Shown here: positions 35,169 through 47,746 of the stretch, piece by piece
Position numbering within the stretch: the first letter of the stretch is position 1
How the letters are laid out: each line of letters starts with the position of its first letter
Source: Apricaphanius iberus
Lineage: Eukaryota > Chordata > Actinopteri > Cyprinodontiformes > Aphaniidae
DNA: 64,000 nucleotides
NCBI GenBank assembly: GCA_028564705.1
Contig: JAPXFQ010002675.1
Coordinates: forward strand, 1-64,000
Direction of reading: 5' to 3'
Position numbers and translations under genes: made by a program
The notes under the pieces: model-generated
Told to the model about the DNA's origin: nothing
Seen by the model: only the letters and a program-made list of their open reading frames with translations
Database searches by the model: none

Positions 35169-37763
35169 TTGCTCATTATCGTGCTTGGTGACTTTAACAA
35201 GGGAAACCTGAGCCAGGAATTACCAAAGTATAGACAGTTCATTAAATGCCCGACCAGAGAGGAGAACACGTTGGATCACTGCTACACTACAGTCAGCAGA
35301 GCGTATCATGCTGTGCCGCGCGCTGCCCTCGGACTATCAGATCACGTGATGGTGCACCTAATTCCCTCATACCGACAGAGACTGAAATTGGCCAAGCCTG
35401 CGGTGATAACAACAAGAAAATACACCTCTGAAGCTGTGGAGGAGCTGCGCTCATGTTGGGAGACGACAGACTGGGGAGCGTTTGGAGCAGCCACGGACAA
35501 TCTGGACGAGTATACGGACACTGTGACCTCATACATTCAGTTCAATGAGACGCGCATCATCCCAACGCGCACCAGGATTTGTTATAACAATGACAAGCCC
35601 TGGTTCACACCCAAGCTCCGGCGCCTACGTGGGGAGAAGGAAGTAGCGCGGCGGAGCGAGGACTGGAGTACATACAGACGAGCAAAGTACCACTTCACTA
35701 GTGAAGTGAGAAGAGCAAAATCTGTGTACTCCAACCGTATACAGGAACACTTTAGCTCCAATGACTCTGCAGCCGTGTGGAGGGGGTTGAGGGCTCTCAC
35801 AAACTACAAGCCCAAAGCCCCCCAGACCCTGAACGACCGGACTCTCGCCCAGGGCCTGAATACACACTACTGCCGCTTTGAACAGCCGTCTGCTCCTCAC
35901 ACCTCTGCTCCTCCCCCCACCATCACCCCAACCATCAACGACCCCAGCACTTCATCAAAGGACTCCTCAGACCCCCCCTCCTCCCCCCCTGCCCTCTCCA
36001 TCCAGGAGGAGGATGTGCGCCTGAACAGGAGGAAGGCCCCCGGGCCGGACGGTGTCTCCCCCTCCACCCTGAGACACTGCGCGGATCAGCTGGCCCCCGT
36101 GTTCACGGACATTTTCATCACCTCCCTGGCGCTCTGTCGCGTGCCCTCCTGCTTCAAAACCTCCACCATCGTCCCTGTCCCCAAAAAGCCACGGATCACA
36201 GGACTTAATGACTACAGGCCGGTGGCGCTGACGTCTGTGGTCATGAAGTCATTTGAGCGCTTGGTTCTGCCCCACCTCAAGGACATCACCGCCCCCCTCC
36301 TGGACTCACTGCAGTTCGCCTACAGAGCCAACAGGTCTGTGGATGATGCAGTGTACCTGGCCCTCCATTTCATCCTGGAGCATCTGGACTCCCCAGGAAC
36401 CTACGCCAGGATCCTGTTTGTGGACTTCAGCTCTGCCTTCAACACCATCCTCCCTGGACTGCTACGAGACAAGCTCTACCAGCTCAGCGTGCCCGACTCC
36501 CTCTGCAGGTGGATCACTGACTTCCTGTCGGATCGGAGACAGCACGTGCGGTTGGGGAAGATTGTCTCGGACAATCGGACTACAAACACTGGGACTCCTC
36601 AGGGCTGTGTACTCTTCCCCTGGCTCTTCTCGCTGTATACAAACTGCTGCACCTCCAGTCACCAGTCCGTAAAGCTGATCAAGTTTGCGGACGACACCAC
36701 CCTCATCGGACTTATCTCAGACGGTGATGAGTCCGCCTGCAGGAGAGAGGTGGACCGGCTGGCTTCCTGGTGCAGTCACAACAACCTGGAGCTGAACGCC
36801 CAGAAGACAGTGGAGATGATCATGGACTTCAGGAAAGTCACAGCCCCACCGTATCCCCTCACCCTGATGGACTCTCCCACCCCATCTCCATCGTGGACTC
36901 CTTCCATTTCCTGGGCACCACCATCACCCAGGACCTCAAGTGGGAGCCAACCATCAGCTCCCTCATCAAGAAGGCCCAGCAGAGGATGTACTTCCTGCGG
37001 CAGCTGAGGAAACTCAAGGTGCCGACCGAGATGCTGGTGCAGTTCTACACGGCCATCATCGAGTCCATCCTCACCTCCTCCATCACCGTGTGGTTCCCCG
37101 GCGCCGCAGACCGGGACAGACACCGACTGCAGCGCATCGTGCGTGCTGCTGAGAAGGTGATTGGCTGCAGGCTCCCATCCCTCCGGGACCTGTTCACTTC
37201 CAGGACCCGGAGGCGTGTGGGTCGGATCACAGCTGACTCTTCTCACCCTGGACACCGACGATTCTCCCTCCTCCCCTCAGGCAGGAGGCTACGGTCCATC
37301 CAGACCCACACCTCCCGCCACCTGAACAGTTTCTTCCCCTCCGCCATCAGACTCATGAACAATAACAAGACCCGATAGTTCAGTTAAAGACCCATGTAGG
37401 ATAGAACCATCTGCACTACGTAACTTTATTTTACTGCACTGTGTGGTCTGATCACACTTAGATCTGCTGCTGTCATTCACCTGCACATCTGTGAATGGAA
37501 CCCTGCTGCTGTTCTTATGTTAAAAGGATGTTTATCTCTTCATAGTTCTTTTATATTACATACAGATTATAATATTTATAAAGACTTTAGCCTTATGGCT
37601 CATTCTTTTTATTTTATTTCTTTTTATTTTATTTCTTTTTATTTTATTTTATTTTTACTTATGTTAAATGTTTTATGTGCACAACTGTACCGGAAAAAAT
37701 TCCTAGTTTGTGAACTTGTTCTCAAACAATGGCAATAAAACCGATTCTGATTCTGATTCTGAT
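35169..37763 (+). pseudogene. Rex1/CR1-like LINE, 5'-truncated, one main frameshift
   Basis: A 612-codon frame starts inside the endonuclease ([23 protein letters not shown]) and runs through the reverse transcriptase: [55 protein letters not shown] and KFADDTTLI, with the catalytic FADD at 36684-36695. A frame change at about 36865-36895 passes to a second frame (36770-37378) that completes the RT end: [33 protein letters not shown] and RLQRIVRAAEKVIGC. The untranslated 3' end finishes in AATAAAA and a short (GATTCT)n tail at 37741-37763. The frame is very well kept for a fish LINE, so the copy is probably young. Placement among Rex1, CR1 and L2 is tentative. The missing endonuclease start makes it non-autonomous. 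Confidence 0.9.
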
Positions 37764-38190
37764 TGTCTGCACCTAGGAAGCTCCCTATTTAAACACCTGC
37801 TCTAGGCCTTCTCAGTGCTAGATCGTCTGCTTTTGTTACAGCCCTCAAGCCCTGTTTACCTGCTAGTGTTATCTCCTTTTTGACACTCCTGGTCCCTGAC
37901 CACTGTTTTTGCCTAGCCTTAGTGGTTTCTGATTAGTCTTTTTGAAATCCTGTTGCTGAACCTTGCCTGAACCTGACTCTGTCTCAAGCCTATTGGACCT
38001 CATATTCTGCTCTGCCAAGAACCTCCTGTGCAGGACTCTGGACTGCCTCTGGACCAAAGTATTCTGGACTGTGGATGCTCTACTCTGCTTTTGGTGAGCC
38101 AGTTGATACCTCTGGGACTCCCTATTCAGTTCTTCCAACCCTGCAGAGACTGCATCCAAGAGGGACACTTCTACACCTTTTTCTTGGAAT
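37764..38190 (+). mobile_element. LTR-like block related to 8615-9175
   Basis: GCTCCCTATTTAAACACCTG and CTCAGTGCTAGATCGTCTGC correspond to the TATA-proximal part of the block at 8690-8740. The rest is similar in C/T-rich style (CTGGACTGCCTCTGGAC). The 5' end seems cut where the LINE tail ends at 37763. No internal region was found. Confidence 0.45.
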
Positions 38191-40469
38191 TTAGTTCGTA
38201 AATCTGTGCGTTAACCGCCTAGTAGTTGACATGAGAACCGTTTGCTGTTGAGAGAGGTCTTGTATAAGCGAATCATGGTTACTTAAAAGAATTCCCTGTT
38301 GGGTAACGGCTGTCCGTAGGTGTACACACAGCAGGAACTTTCTTAAAACACGCTTTATTTAAATGTAATTTCGGGTCTTGGGAAAACCAGGAAGTGGGAA
38401 CCGGAAGCCATGAACTCAGGACTGCAGAAAGGTAAGTATGATTATGACTGTGTTTAAGGAAGAGATAATATTGTGGCATGAATGTTCTTACAGGTATGGC
38501 AGGATCGTGGAGGAGGAGTTAAGAGGATTTATGCCTTTTTTTGTGAATGGGCGTTTTTGTTGCTGGTTCTGTTTGCAGGTTGTGGAGCGGATGACGGAGC
38601 CGGGAGGAATCCAGAAGTCGGTGAGGATGTGTATGAAGAATCAGATATTTTGTTAAGAAGATTGGCTCTTACTTGGTTTGATGATGATTTGGCAGATGGA
38701 AGGGCAGGTGAGCTACAGGTACCCAGGATGGAAGGAGCTGAAGCTTGACGGGGAGCGTCGCAGAGGCTGACCAGGACATTTGTGGAAGGAGTGTGAAGAT
38801 CCAGGTCCAGGGTGAAGGCCCAGGAGTACAGATCCGGAGGAACCAAGAGTCAAGGAACAATGGAAGGAGGTCTGCGAGGAGATTGGAGCAAGATAAGGAT
38901 TTCAACGACACAAAGGAAGATATTCTTATTTGATCTGTTGAGGATTCGGCCTTGTACCACGGTAGCTGCGAGAACAAACTGGCGTCAGCATGCAGTCATC
39001 GCTCCCCATTTAAAGCTGGAGATGTGTGAGGTCCGACGAGCTGCACCTGCTGCTTGCGCCCTCCACGCCCTTGTGGAGAAAGGTGAGAGAGGCACAACAA
39101 CAGACGACCACAGAAACCTAACAAATGATTGGAAAAAAGTCATAATGTGATCTCTTTTCTTTACATTTCTATAAAAAAGCATGGCAGCTATTTGCTTTAA
39201 AGATATTCAATAAACAAAACCATCCTTTTGAGCAAAGAACAAAAGAAAGATACAAAAATGTATCATTCAATCTGAGGGGCATGCCAGTATAATTATACAG
39301 CAGATTGACAGTTCTCATGTGGCCTTCAAGGGGAAAATTATTTTCTAATTAGGTAGTTCACTAAAAGCATTTAATGTGCCTGGCTTGTACAAAAAAACAT
39401 ACTTCTTGGAAATACAAAATTACAAATTTTACATAAAAGGTTTCATAATGAATACCAGAACAAAGAAGTTTGTTATTTCAGAAGTTTAGACAGAAGCTTT
39501 TGGCCTATTTAGTGTATTATTTTGTCCCTTGCTATTCCAAATATAAAAAGTCTGCTCCTACTATTATAACTTAGAATACTTTAAATAAAGGAACAGTCAC
39601 AACTAAAACAGATTTAATTCATAGATAGGTTTGACGTCTGACATCCAGAGTTTGGAAAATAAATTACATGTTTTCTGACACGCACACCTATTCCACTGAC
39701 TGATAAAGCTTCTTTGGAGCAGAATAAAACAGTAATACAAACCTTAAGATGAGGCCTGATGATTGAGCTGAAGGAAAGAGCAGCAAATTCTTACCCAGAT
39801 AATTTGAGTTTAATCTGAGTTCTGCAGAAGTTCACACCACCACAGATATATTCCCAGTAGTCTTGCATTATCATGGACCAGTAAAAAGCACAATCAGTAC
39901 TGTGAGAACTCTGTATATACCTGGAATTACACCAATTGTCAAAGAAGCTGCCTGTGATAAGGAATGGAAACACAGAGAACTTTGGTTTATGCACTGTTGG
40001 TTGATAAAACACACCAGATCCTGTGAGAGAGAGCACAATATCAATCACTGAGGTAAAACCTATGAAGAAAACATATATGAGTTAAGAAAAATAAAGAATT
40101 ATAACAAAATGTTAGCATGCAGACTTATTTACTTCATCAGCTGCAAATGCATTCACATATAACTTGGAAATATAAGAAAAGATGGAACTGATGAAGAAAG
40201 TCCCTAAAAGGCATTAACTTGCTGAAGATTTTCACCCATTATGATAACTTTCAGCAAACATGGAACAGTTCACTGGTGCACAGTTAGGGTGACTTGACCC
40301 CCATCCACCAACATGAGTTAAAACTTTAGAATTACTTTAAAAATGGTAAATGTTCTTATATTATAGGTTACCATGTAGAGATCTGTAATTTATCTAAGGT
40401 ACTCTTCAACTGTGAGCTACAGAATCTAAAACAAAAATACAGAAAATCACAGTGGATGATTTTTAAAGA
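38191..40469. other. Unassigned stretch, part LTR-element-like
   Basis: Bases 38400-38920 contain several short exon-like pieces (for example CAGAAAG|GTAAGT at about 38431) and G/A-rich text similar in style to 25700-25930, perhaps untranslated sequence of an LTR element. Nothing was recognised from 38940 to 40469. Confidence 0.3.
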
Positions 40470-41040
40470 ATTAATTTCCATTTTATTTCATGACATAAGT
40501 ATTTGATACATCAGACAAACATAACTCAATATTTGGTACAGAAACCTTTGTTTGAAGTTACAGAGATCAGACGTTTTCTGTAGTTCTTCACCAGCTTTGC
40601 ACACACTGCAGCAGGGATTTTGGCCCATTCCTCCATACAGATCTTCTCCAGAGCGTTTAAGTTTCGGTGCTGTCATTGGGCAACACAGACTTTCAGCTTT
40701 CTTCAAAGATTTTCTATCGGATTCAGGTCTGGAGACTGGCTAGGCCAGTCCAGGACCTTGAGATGCTTCCTATGGAGCCACTCCTTTGTGGCCCTGGCTG
40801 TGTGTTTCAGGTCACTGTCATGCTGGAAGAACCAGTCAGGACTTATTTTCAATGCTTTTACTGAGGGAAGGAGATTGTTGGTCAAGATATCATGATACAT
40901 GGCCCCATCCACCCCCCCTCAATACAAAGCAGTCATCCTGTCCCCTTTGCAGAAAAGTATCCTGAAGAAGGATGTTTCCACCTCCATGCTTTACAGTTGG
41001 GATGATGTTCTTGGGGTTGCACTCATCAGTATTACGGTAT
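40470..41040 (-). pseudogene. Tc1-like transposase fragment
   Basis: Minus-strand blocks in order are KNIIPTVKHGGGN (near 41010), [49 protein letters not shown], and in a shifted frame [15 protein letters not shown] with NKG. These are the second half of a Tc1 DDE transposase. The second catalytic D is in QHDSD and the final acid in NPIEN. A stretch of about 60 bases around 40915-40985 is out of frame, with a G7 run. The N-terminal DNA-binding half and the first D are absent. The other inverted repeat was not identified. Confidence 0.88.
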
Positions 41041-42895
41041 TTAACGGTATTTCTTTTTGCATATAAGACCTTTCATATCCACATCATCTTATAAGAATGA
41101 ATACTATGAAAATGTGCTTTAAATAGCCCATTTTATTGTCATATGGACTGCATCATTTTTTTTCCAGACACAGGTGAATGATATGAAAAGAGTGATTAGG
41201 ATTCTAGTAGACATTCTTGATGTTCTGAAGCTGAAAGTATAGTCGTTTTTCAACCTCACGTTGATGCAAGCAGCAAAGTGCATCTTGTACGGGCTTTGCC
41301 TGTAGTACTGAAGAATCATGCGTGGGGGCAGAATACAGACTCAGACCGGATTTTGCCAAAGAAGAAGTAAAATAAACATGGCGATTGTTGCGGGTGAATA
41401 TTCAAATAACAACAACCGTGTATATCTTCAATAACTTCACCATTACATGCTTTAGTTCCACCAAATGCTCAGAAAATAAAATACATCTCTATTTAATCAT
41501 ACTACAATTTATACTTTTGAAAAATATCTTTCCAATTTTTTTAGGGATTTATTATTGTGTTATAAACCAATAAGATGTTCAATAACTACATAATTTTATG
41601 TTGTAGTGCCACCAAATTTTCAGAACATGAAATACCTCCCTCATAATAAAAATTACATCTCCCGTTGATCATACATCTCCCCTTGATCATACTACAACTC
41701 ATACTTTTACCAAAGTATGAGTTGTAGTATGATCAAGGAGATATATTTTTATTATCTGAGCATTTAATCTGATACTAAACCTGTCCAAGGTGAAGCAAAA
41801 CAAATATTACTCTGTCATATTTTTCGGTGTGGCAAATTAGTAGACGGTCCTTGTGCATTCGCGCATCAGCAGACTCTGCATAGGGGCCAATGTAAAGCTT
41901 GGTTTATGCTTGATGCATGTACATTCCGCGCGGAAATGGGAAGTCGGGAACTGGCCGAGACGCCTTCTAGCGGCGCTTATACTTTTTGCAGCTTGTCCCT
42001 GCTGAGAACCAATATTCTTGAGCTCTACAACATGCATACAATACTACACCATAGTAGAAGTAGTAATCACTGTTGTTTACAGGATGGCGACACCCGTGAG
42101 CTTAAACAGAGCTAAAGACAAAAAAGGAGACTGTCCACTCGTCCATTAAAACACAGCTGATCACAGGGATCTCTATCGGCCGAATCATAAAGATGTCTGT
42201 ATTTACGAACCTCCGGCAATAGGAGCTCTTGCCAATCCGCCATATTTTTCCGTACGGATGTCTGGCCACTGTCAGTTCACCGTACTGAAAGCTACTGTAA
42301 GTGAAAACAAAAAAAAAAACGTGTTGCACGGTCCAAACATTTACATGTGTGTCCCAGGAGAGAGAGATAATAAAGCAAGCTAGGAAGAGGAGGATTTCCC
42401 CCGTGTGGGAACATTTTAAACTTATAACTCCTAATAAGGTAACCTCAATCTAACTTTAGGTCAGACAAGTTAGATTTGCCTATTAAGAGCTGTATATATA
42501 TATTTTTTACCATTTCTTATTTTATTCAAAGTTTAAGTGTTTATTGTCTGCCAAGTAGATGGGGTACAATAACAACACATCCTCCATGCTAATGCATTAC
42601 AATGCTGAGGATAAGGAACCAAATATTAGCAGGCTGGAAATTCCCCTGGAATGTTGGGAAAAGCTAAAAGTACTGTACCCCATTTTATATGGTCTATCAC
42701 TTGTGTTTTCGTGTACGTTTTGCATTCGTCCAGCGATGTGGGAAGATAGAAACTGAAAGCTGCTTCCCCATGCTTGGTTTTGGTTCTAGGGACAATCCGT
42801 AGACTAGAGCTGGAGGACCTGAGTGATCTGGATGGTTTGTATTGTGATAGCAGATCTGTAATGTACTCTGATGCTAAACCATTCAATAATTTATA
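41041..42895. other. Unassigned stretch with a hairpin and a possible MITE
   Basis: Bases 41440-41745 hold related copies of a sequence with ATCATACTACAA, the last forming a strong hairpin (separate entry). Bases 41890-42300, around GCTTGGTTTATGCTTGATGC, resemble a high-copy fish repeat but the ends are unclear. No coding motif was found. Confidence 0.35.
41681..41738. repeat. Perfect 27-bp-arm hairpin
   Basis: Left arm 41681-41707 (CCTTGATCATACTACAACTC then ATACTTT) pairs perfectly with right arm 41712-41738 across a 4-base loop, TACC. Confidence 0.95.
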
Positions 42896-44150
42896 TCCAA
42901 TCCAATCCACTTTATTTATATAGCACATTTAATAACAGCATTGGAGCCGACCAAAGTGCTTCACAATAAAACGACATACAAAATGAAATTACATAGCATG
43001 GAAAAGCAAAGCAAAAGGCAAAAGATAAAACAGCAAAGTTAAAATGAATAAAAAGCAGCTGAGAAGAAAAATGTCTTAAGCTGTTTCCTAAAAGTGGGCA
43101 GGAATCAGACTGCCTGACCAGCAGGGGCAGGGGGCGGGGCAGCAGCCGAGAAGGCTCGGTCGCGTCAAGATCTGTAATGGGTTACAGGGACGGTCAAAAG
43201 GACCAACTCCGCTTATCGAAGCGACCGTATAGGGACATAGGAGGAGATCAGTTCAGAGATATTAGGTGGTGCCAGCCATGTAGAGCTTTAAAAGTGAACG
43301 TCAGGATCTTTTATTTTTATTTAGTTTATACGGTATGAAACCGGGAGTCAATGAAGGTCCTTTAATACTGGGGTTATATGATCTTGTTTGCGTGCGCCGG
43401 TCAGGAGGTGTGCTGCTGTGTTCCGGACCAACTGCAAACAAGAGGTAGTAGAGGCAGAGACGCCAGCCAGCAAATCGAGAAATCGAGCCTTGAGATAACA
43501 AAGGCATGTAGAACAGAGTGTAGGTGGTTCCTCTTAAGGATGGGCTTCAACTTGGCCTGGTGTCTTAGATGGAAGAAGCAAGATCTCACAACCTACAGTC
43601 AAATTTTATGGCCGGATCTAGAATTACCACTAAGTCTTTGGGAGTACCTGTGACAATACCCAAGAGAGTGAGGGGATTGACTAGACGCGGAGGGAGGACT
43701 GAAAACAATGGTCTCAGTTTGAATTCATTAAGAAGGAGGCTGTTAATTGACAGCCACCTCTTAACATCGCACAGACAATCTGCCAGATGCTGTGAGCCCC
43801 AGGCTCCACATCCATCCGTTTTCTGAACCGCTTAGTCCTTCAGGGGTCGCGGGGGCTGGTGCCTATCTCCAGCTGTCAACGGGTGAGAGGCGGGGTACAC
43901 CCTGAACAGGTCGCCAGTCCATCACAGGCCCAGGCTCAACAGAGTATACAATTGACAGTTGTCTGCATAGAGATGGTAATTAACGTTATACCTCCGATTA
44001 ATGTCACCCAGCGGGCAGGTGTTTAAGCTGTACAGTAATGGACCTAAAATTGAGCCCTGGGGGACGACACATGTCAAACTGGCTGGCGGCGAGGAAACAT
44101 CACCCAGAGCCACATTGAAAGAACGATTGGTAAAGTAAAGAAGTGAACCA
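42896..44150 (-). pseudogene. L2/CR1-type LINE fragment B with RTE-type tail inside
   Basis: On the minus strand, [29 protein letters not shown] and [11 protein letters not shown] (44113-43930) are RT blocks with an intact YADD-type YADN variant. After the insert at 43805-43925 the reading continues with LSINSLLLNEFK, then FFHLRHQAKLKPIL and HAFVISRLDFS near 43470-43590. The untranslated end finishes in a CACTTTATTTATATAGCAC-type tail at 42900-42930. The fourth motif residue is N rather than D, a likely inactivating change. Stops are frequent. Confidence 0.75.
43805..43925. mobile_element. RTE-type (Expander-like) LINE tail
   Basis: ACATCCATCCGTTTTCTGAA, GGGTCGCGGGGGCTGGTGCC and GGCGGGGTACACCCTGAACA followed by GGTCGCCAGTCCATCACAGG are a widespread fish repeat that I associate with the 3' end of RTE elements, tail ATCC. 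It interrupts LINE fragment B. The assignment is from memory. Confidence 0.65.
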
Positions 44151-44169
44151 TTTCAAGGCAGTCCCATGC

Positions 44170-44799
44170 GTAGACTAATAAAAGCACTTTGAAGTCATCA
44201 GTCCTTTACTCCTAGAAATGTTCCTCAGGTGATACAAAGCTGACCTTGTTATTGTTTTTATGTGACCCTGGAGATTCAGGTCTGAGTCCATTATTACACC
44301 TAGATTTCTGGCCTGGTCAGGAGTTTCTAGTTGGACCAACTGAAGTTGTGTACTGATATTAAATCAATATTTTTTGGGTCCGAAAATAAGTACTTCAGTT
44401 TTGTTTTTGTTCAGTCAGATTTGGATGGGTTCAACATCACCTGGTGACATTGAAATATAAAGGGTCAGCAGCATAGTTGTGGTAGTTGATATTATTTATT
44501 GTTATATTCTGGCTTAATGGAAGCATGTAAATGCTATATAGGAGGGGCCCCAGGATGGAGCCTTGGGTGACCCCGTATTTGATTTCTGTTTTTTATTATG
44601 AGAATTCTTTGATCAACACAAAAAAGGTCCTGTTCTTGAGGTAGGATTTGAACGAGTTGAGTGCCATACTAGAGAGTCCGACCAAGCTCTCTAGATGTTC
44701 TAATAGTATATCATGATCAATTGTGTCAAACGCCGCACTGAGGTCTAATATTACCAGTACTGTGGTTTTACCACAGTCAGTATTTTGCCCAATTTCCAC
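44170..44799 (-). pseudogene. L2/CR1-type LINE fragment A
   Basis: Minus-strand RT blocks are [52 protein letters not shown], a decayed YAAD box, and ETPDQARNLGVIMDSDLN. It repeats the [11 protein letters not shown] motif also present in fragment B about 500 bases away, so two separate copies lie in tandem in the same orientation. The catalytic box is damaged and the copy has lost both ends. Confidence 0.78.
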
Positions 44800-45000
44800 T
44801 AGTGCCAGTACGGTACGGAACGGGTAGCTTTTGCCGTGTTTCCATTACCTGTGTCCATTCTGAGCCGACCCCAGAGGACCCCTTTTTTTGGACTACCTCT
44901 GCCTGGGTTTGAAGCGTGCCGAAGCGACCTAACACGCCCACCTATGGACTGATTGGACTGGTAATATGATATCCCTCTCATTCCTACCAGCGCCGTCTAG
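44800..45000. repeat. Repeat-like block with GGTACGG motifs
   Basis: CCAGTACGGTACGGAACGGG and TGTTTCCATTACCTGTGT resemble the end of a non-autonomous DNA element common in fish. No matching second end was located. Confidence 0.35.
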
Positions 45001-46299
45001 TATGTCCGTCATCTCTACTCTACGCAGCCTAAAATGAAAAAGAAATCAGTGTGAGTTGTGAATTATATAGATTTTAAACAAGTGGGGATTTTGTTAGTAT
45101 ATATACTATTGAATCTGCACATCTCACTATGTTGTCATGTTGGCTGAATGGTTAGTGAAGATGACTCCTGCTTGGTAGGTCCAGGTTCATGTCCTGCTAT
45201 TGTGGGGCTCAAATTCTTTTTCACAGTAGGTTCAGCTTCACATACATTCTTCCTGGTTTCAGAAAAAATACTTTTTCTAGATTTTTTTTTTACAATTATT
45301 ATTTATATTTTATTTTTAAACCAAGTTCTGACATCAAGACAATTACCTGATAAGTTCTGTATGTTCAGTGCTGAGCAGTGTGGACAGTCAATAAACTAAT
45401 TAAGATATGAGGAATAATAATTCTGTTGATTCATTTGCTCCCCAAAAATGCACAAGGTCTTCTTAATCTTCAATGTATTTTTCTGCCTGTTGATTGCCAT
45501 ATCCCACTGGTACAGTTGAACTGTTTTTTGCGTTCTCCTCAAGGCGTCTGGTTTTTATTTCCATCTCACGCATTCTTTGTAGTAGATCCTGGAGGTGGAA
45601 TCAGCCGCCACTGGTGGAGACACAAGAATGGACAGAGCGGAAGGCTGCTGAGATGAGCTGCTGAGATCTCACGAGAGCTGTGCGTAAATATAAATGGTGG
45701 CATACTGGTAAAACAAACAAACAAACTCAGAGGATTTTAAAATATGCAAACCTCACGTTTTTAAATAAACTTTCTCCCTAATTACAAATACGTGATCATT
45801 TAAAATAAATGGTGCATGCTTTTCAAAAAAATGAATGTCTCCTTGTTCATGCCCTTTAGTTAATTGTAAGGCTAGTAATTAATACCTAGTTACTTTTGAG
45901 TATTATAATTGCCACCTACTCACCTCTCTTGGTATGGCTGTAGTATCCGTAGTCTCAGTATGATATACAAGCAATACCTGTGCAGGTAAGTAACTAGTTA
46001 AAAGCAGATATGTGTTCCTGAACAGGCCTAGCAGGCCCAGGGTCGCAAGAGCTCTGCTGCTCTACACATATATGCTTCTGTAAATAGGCTTGTATTGGGT
46101 TTGTTCATCTCATGTCTGAATAATGTCCATTTATATCCACAAAAGTCATCAGAATCTGTAATCCAATGGGTTATTTATCAAAAAGTTCTCCCAGGGGAGC
46201 ACACTCCTGGATCTTGCTTAAAGTTATGTTGATCAGAGCATATATCTTGGCTTAGGGGCCTCCCAGGGGGAAAAAAAAGTTCAGGCTCAGAATTATTTT
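45001..46299. other. Unassigned stretch with a possible tRNA-derived head
   Basis: Apart from the tRNA-like segment at 45134-45205, no feature was seen. A short (AAAC)n run lies at 45711-45725. Confidence 0.3.
45134..45205 (+). ncRNA. tRNA-like segment (SINE head or tRNA relic)
   Basis: TGGCTGAATGG at 45141-45151 is a good RNA polymerase III A box and GGTTCATGTCC at 45184-45194 an approximate B box, 43 bases apart. The flanks do not form a convincing acceptor stem, so this looks like a tRNA-derived SINE head or a decayed tRNA rather than a working tRNA gene. Confidence 0.4.
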
Positions 46300-47115
46300 T
46301 TCACCATCACCCCTGTCTTAATGCTCTGTGGTGGGGGGATGAGTGTCTATTGTTGGGACTGGTGGAGGTGTGAAGGCTGCTTGTTGGCTCATCAAAGCGC
46401 TTAAAAGTTGTTGAGGGTGTTGGCCAACACCAGGTCATCACTGGAGCGGGGGGGTAGGCTTGTAGTTGGTGATCTCCCTAAAACTCTTCTACACAGAGGC
46501 TGAGTTGTTCTCTGGGATCTGCTGCTTTATATTCTCAGAGTGCCGGTGTTTAGCAATGTCCAATGTTCTTTTGTGAACCTGTACTTGGCCTCTCTGTAGC
46601 ATTCCCATCTGTGCTTCTGAACGCCTTTCTCTTATCTAGCCACAGCTGTTAAAGTTTAGGGGTAAACCAGGATTGAAAGGTGTAAAAGGCCCAACTTATG
46701 ATGCTGTAACAGTGATCCAGTGTCCTCTCCTCTCTAGTCAAACATTTAATATATTGTCTATATTTGGAAAGTTCCTCTCTCAGATTGGCTTTATTTATGT
46801 CCCCAAGAGCAATAATCAGAGAGTCCGGGTATGTCTGCTCTATTTGCAGTATCTGCTCAGTGAGGACGCACTGAGCTGCTCACATGTCTGCGTCTGACAG
46901 GATGTAAACACGGGACAGAATGAATGAAGCAAATTCCCGCGGAGAATAAAATGGTTTGCAGTAGATAAAAGATATTCCAGAGAGGGAACGCAGTGCTGAG
47001 CAGTCACTGTCACATCTTTACACCTGCATATGTTGTAGTAGAAGCAGACGCCTCCACCTGAATTCTTACCGGAGAGAGTGGCCTGTCGGTCCGGGATGTC
47101 CTCACAGTTCCACAA
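46300..47115 (-). pseudogene. LINE endonuclease fragment (Rex1/CR1-like)
   Basis: On the minus strand, LSGKNSGGGVCFYYN and VPSLEYLL (47075-46970) match endonuclease blocks of the LINE type at 35169-37763. After a frame change, LIIALGDINKANLREELSKY and the LDHCYS block (near 46810-46700) follow, then WFTPKL, which in the intact order lies over 100 residues further on. That indicates an internal deletion. No reverse transcriptase remains. Confidence 0.72.
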
Positions 47116-47476
47116 CTACTGAAGAATATTATATCTTCGTGAACACTTTTATATGCATTTTTGTATAACCTGCTTTACATATATTTGGTTAAACATTTTA
47201 TATGTAGTTTCATATAACCCACCTTATTATTTCAAAAAGGAAGAAGCTGTTTTTACACGGGAAAGGAGGAATTCTTCTGTGCTGATACTCCTTAGAGCAG
47301 ATACTGATGTGTTCAAGAACAGGTCAATGAGTGTAAAAAACTGTGGAAAAGTACTGAGTTGTTCATCATTTGATTTTTTGTGCTGTGCTGAAATAAAACT
47401 GTTGCTCCCTGGAAGGGAAGTCAGTCATTGGTTGCACCTGTGCAACAACGGCTCGCTCCTGATCAGGTGGGTTCTC

Positions 47477-47746
47477 TCAAACAGAATTCTGTTGTGTGTT
47501 GTGTTGTTCTTTCTCTCTATCCTGGAATGGGTGTGAAAAGATCCTGCTGAGGAAGTTAGGTCCTCCTGGAAACATAGAGACATAGAAGTGAAAATAAAAC
47601 CCAACACTACATACACAAGATGAAGCAAAATCTCTGTTCATGCTTCTTATTAGAGCCAGCTCATTCATTTTATTCCGGAGTGAGAGTACGTTGGAGAGGA
47701 AGATCCCAGGTAGAAAAGTCTGACGACCGTGTCTCCTCAGAAGCAA
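47477..47746 (-). pseudogene. N-terminal LINE endonuclease block
   Basis: LPGIFLSNVLSLRNKMNELA on the minus strand is the start of the endonuclease of the same LINE type. It is separated from the next block at 47075 by about 450 bases of unrelated sequence, so the LINE was itself interrupted. Confidence 0.7.

Noticed and set aside
36253..36672. Second forward frame and antisense frames inside the LINE at 35169-37763
   Set aside because: They are shadow frames of the GC-rich RT coding sequence and lack motifs.
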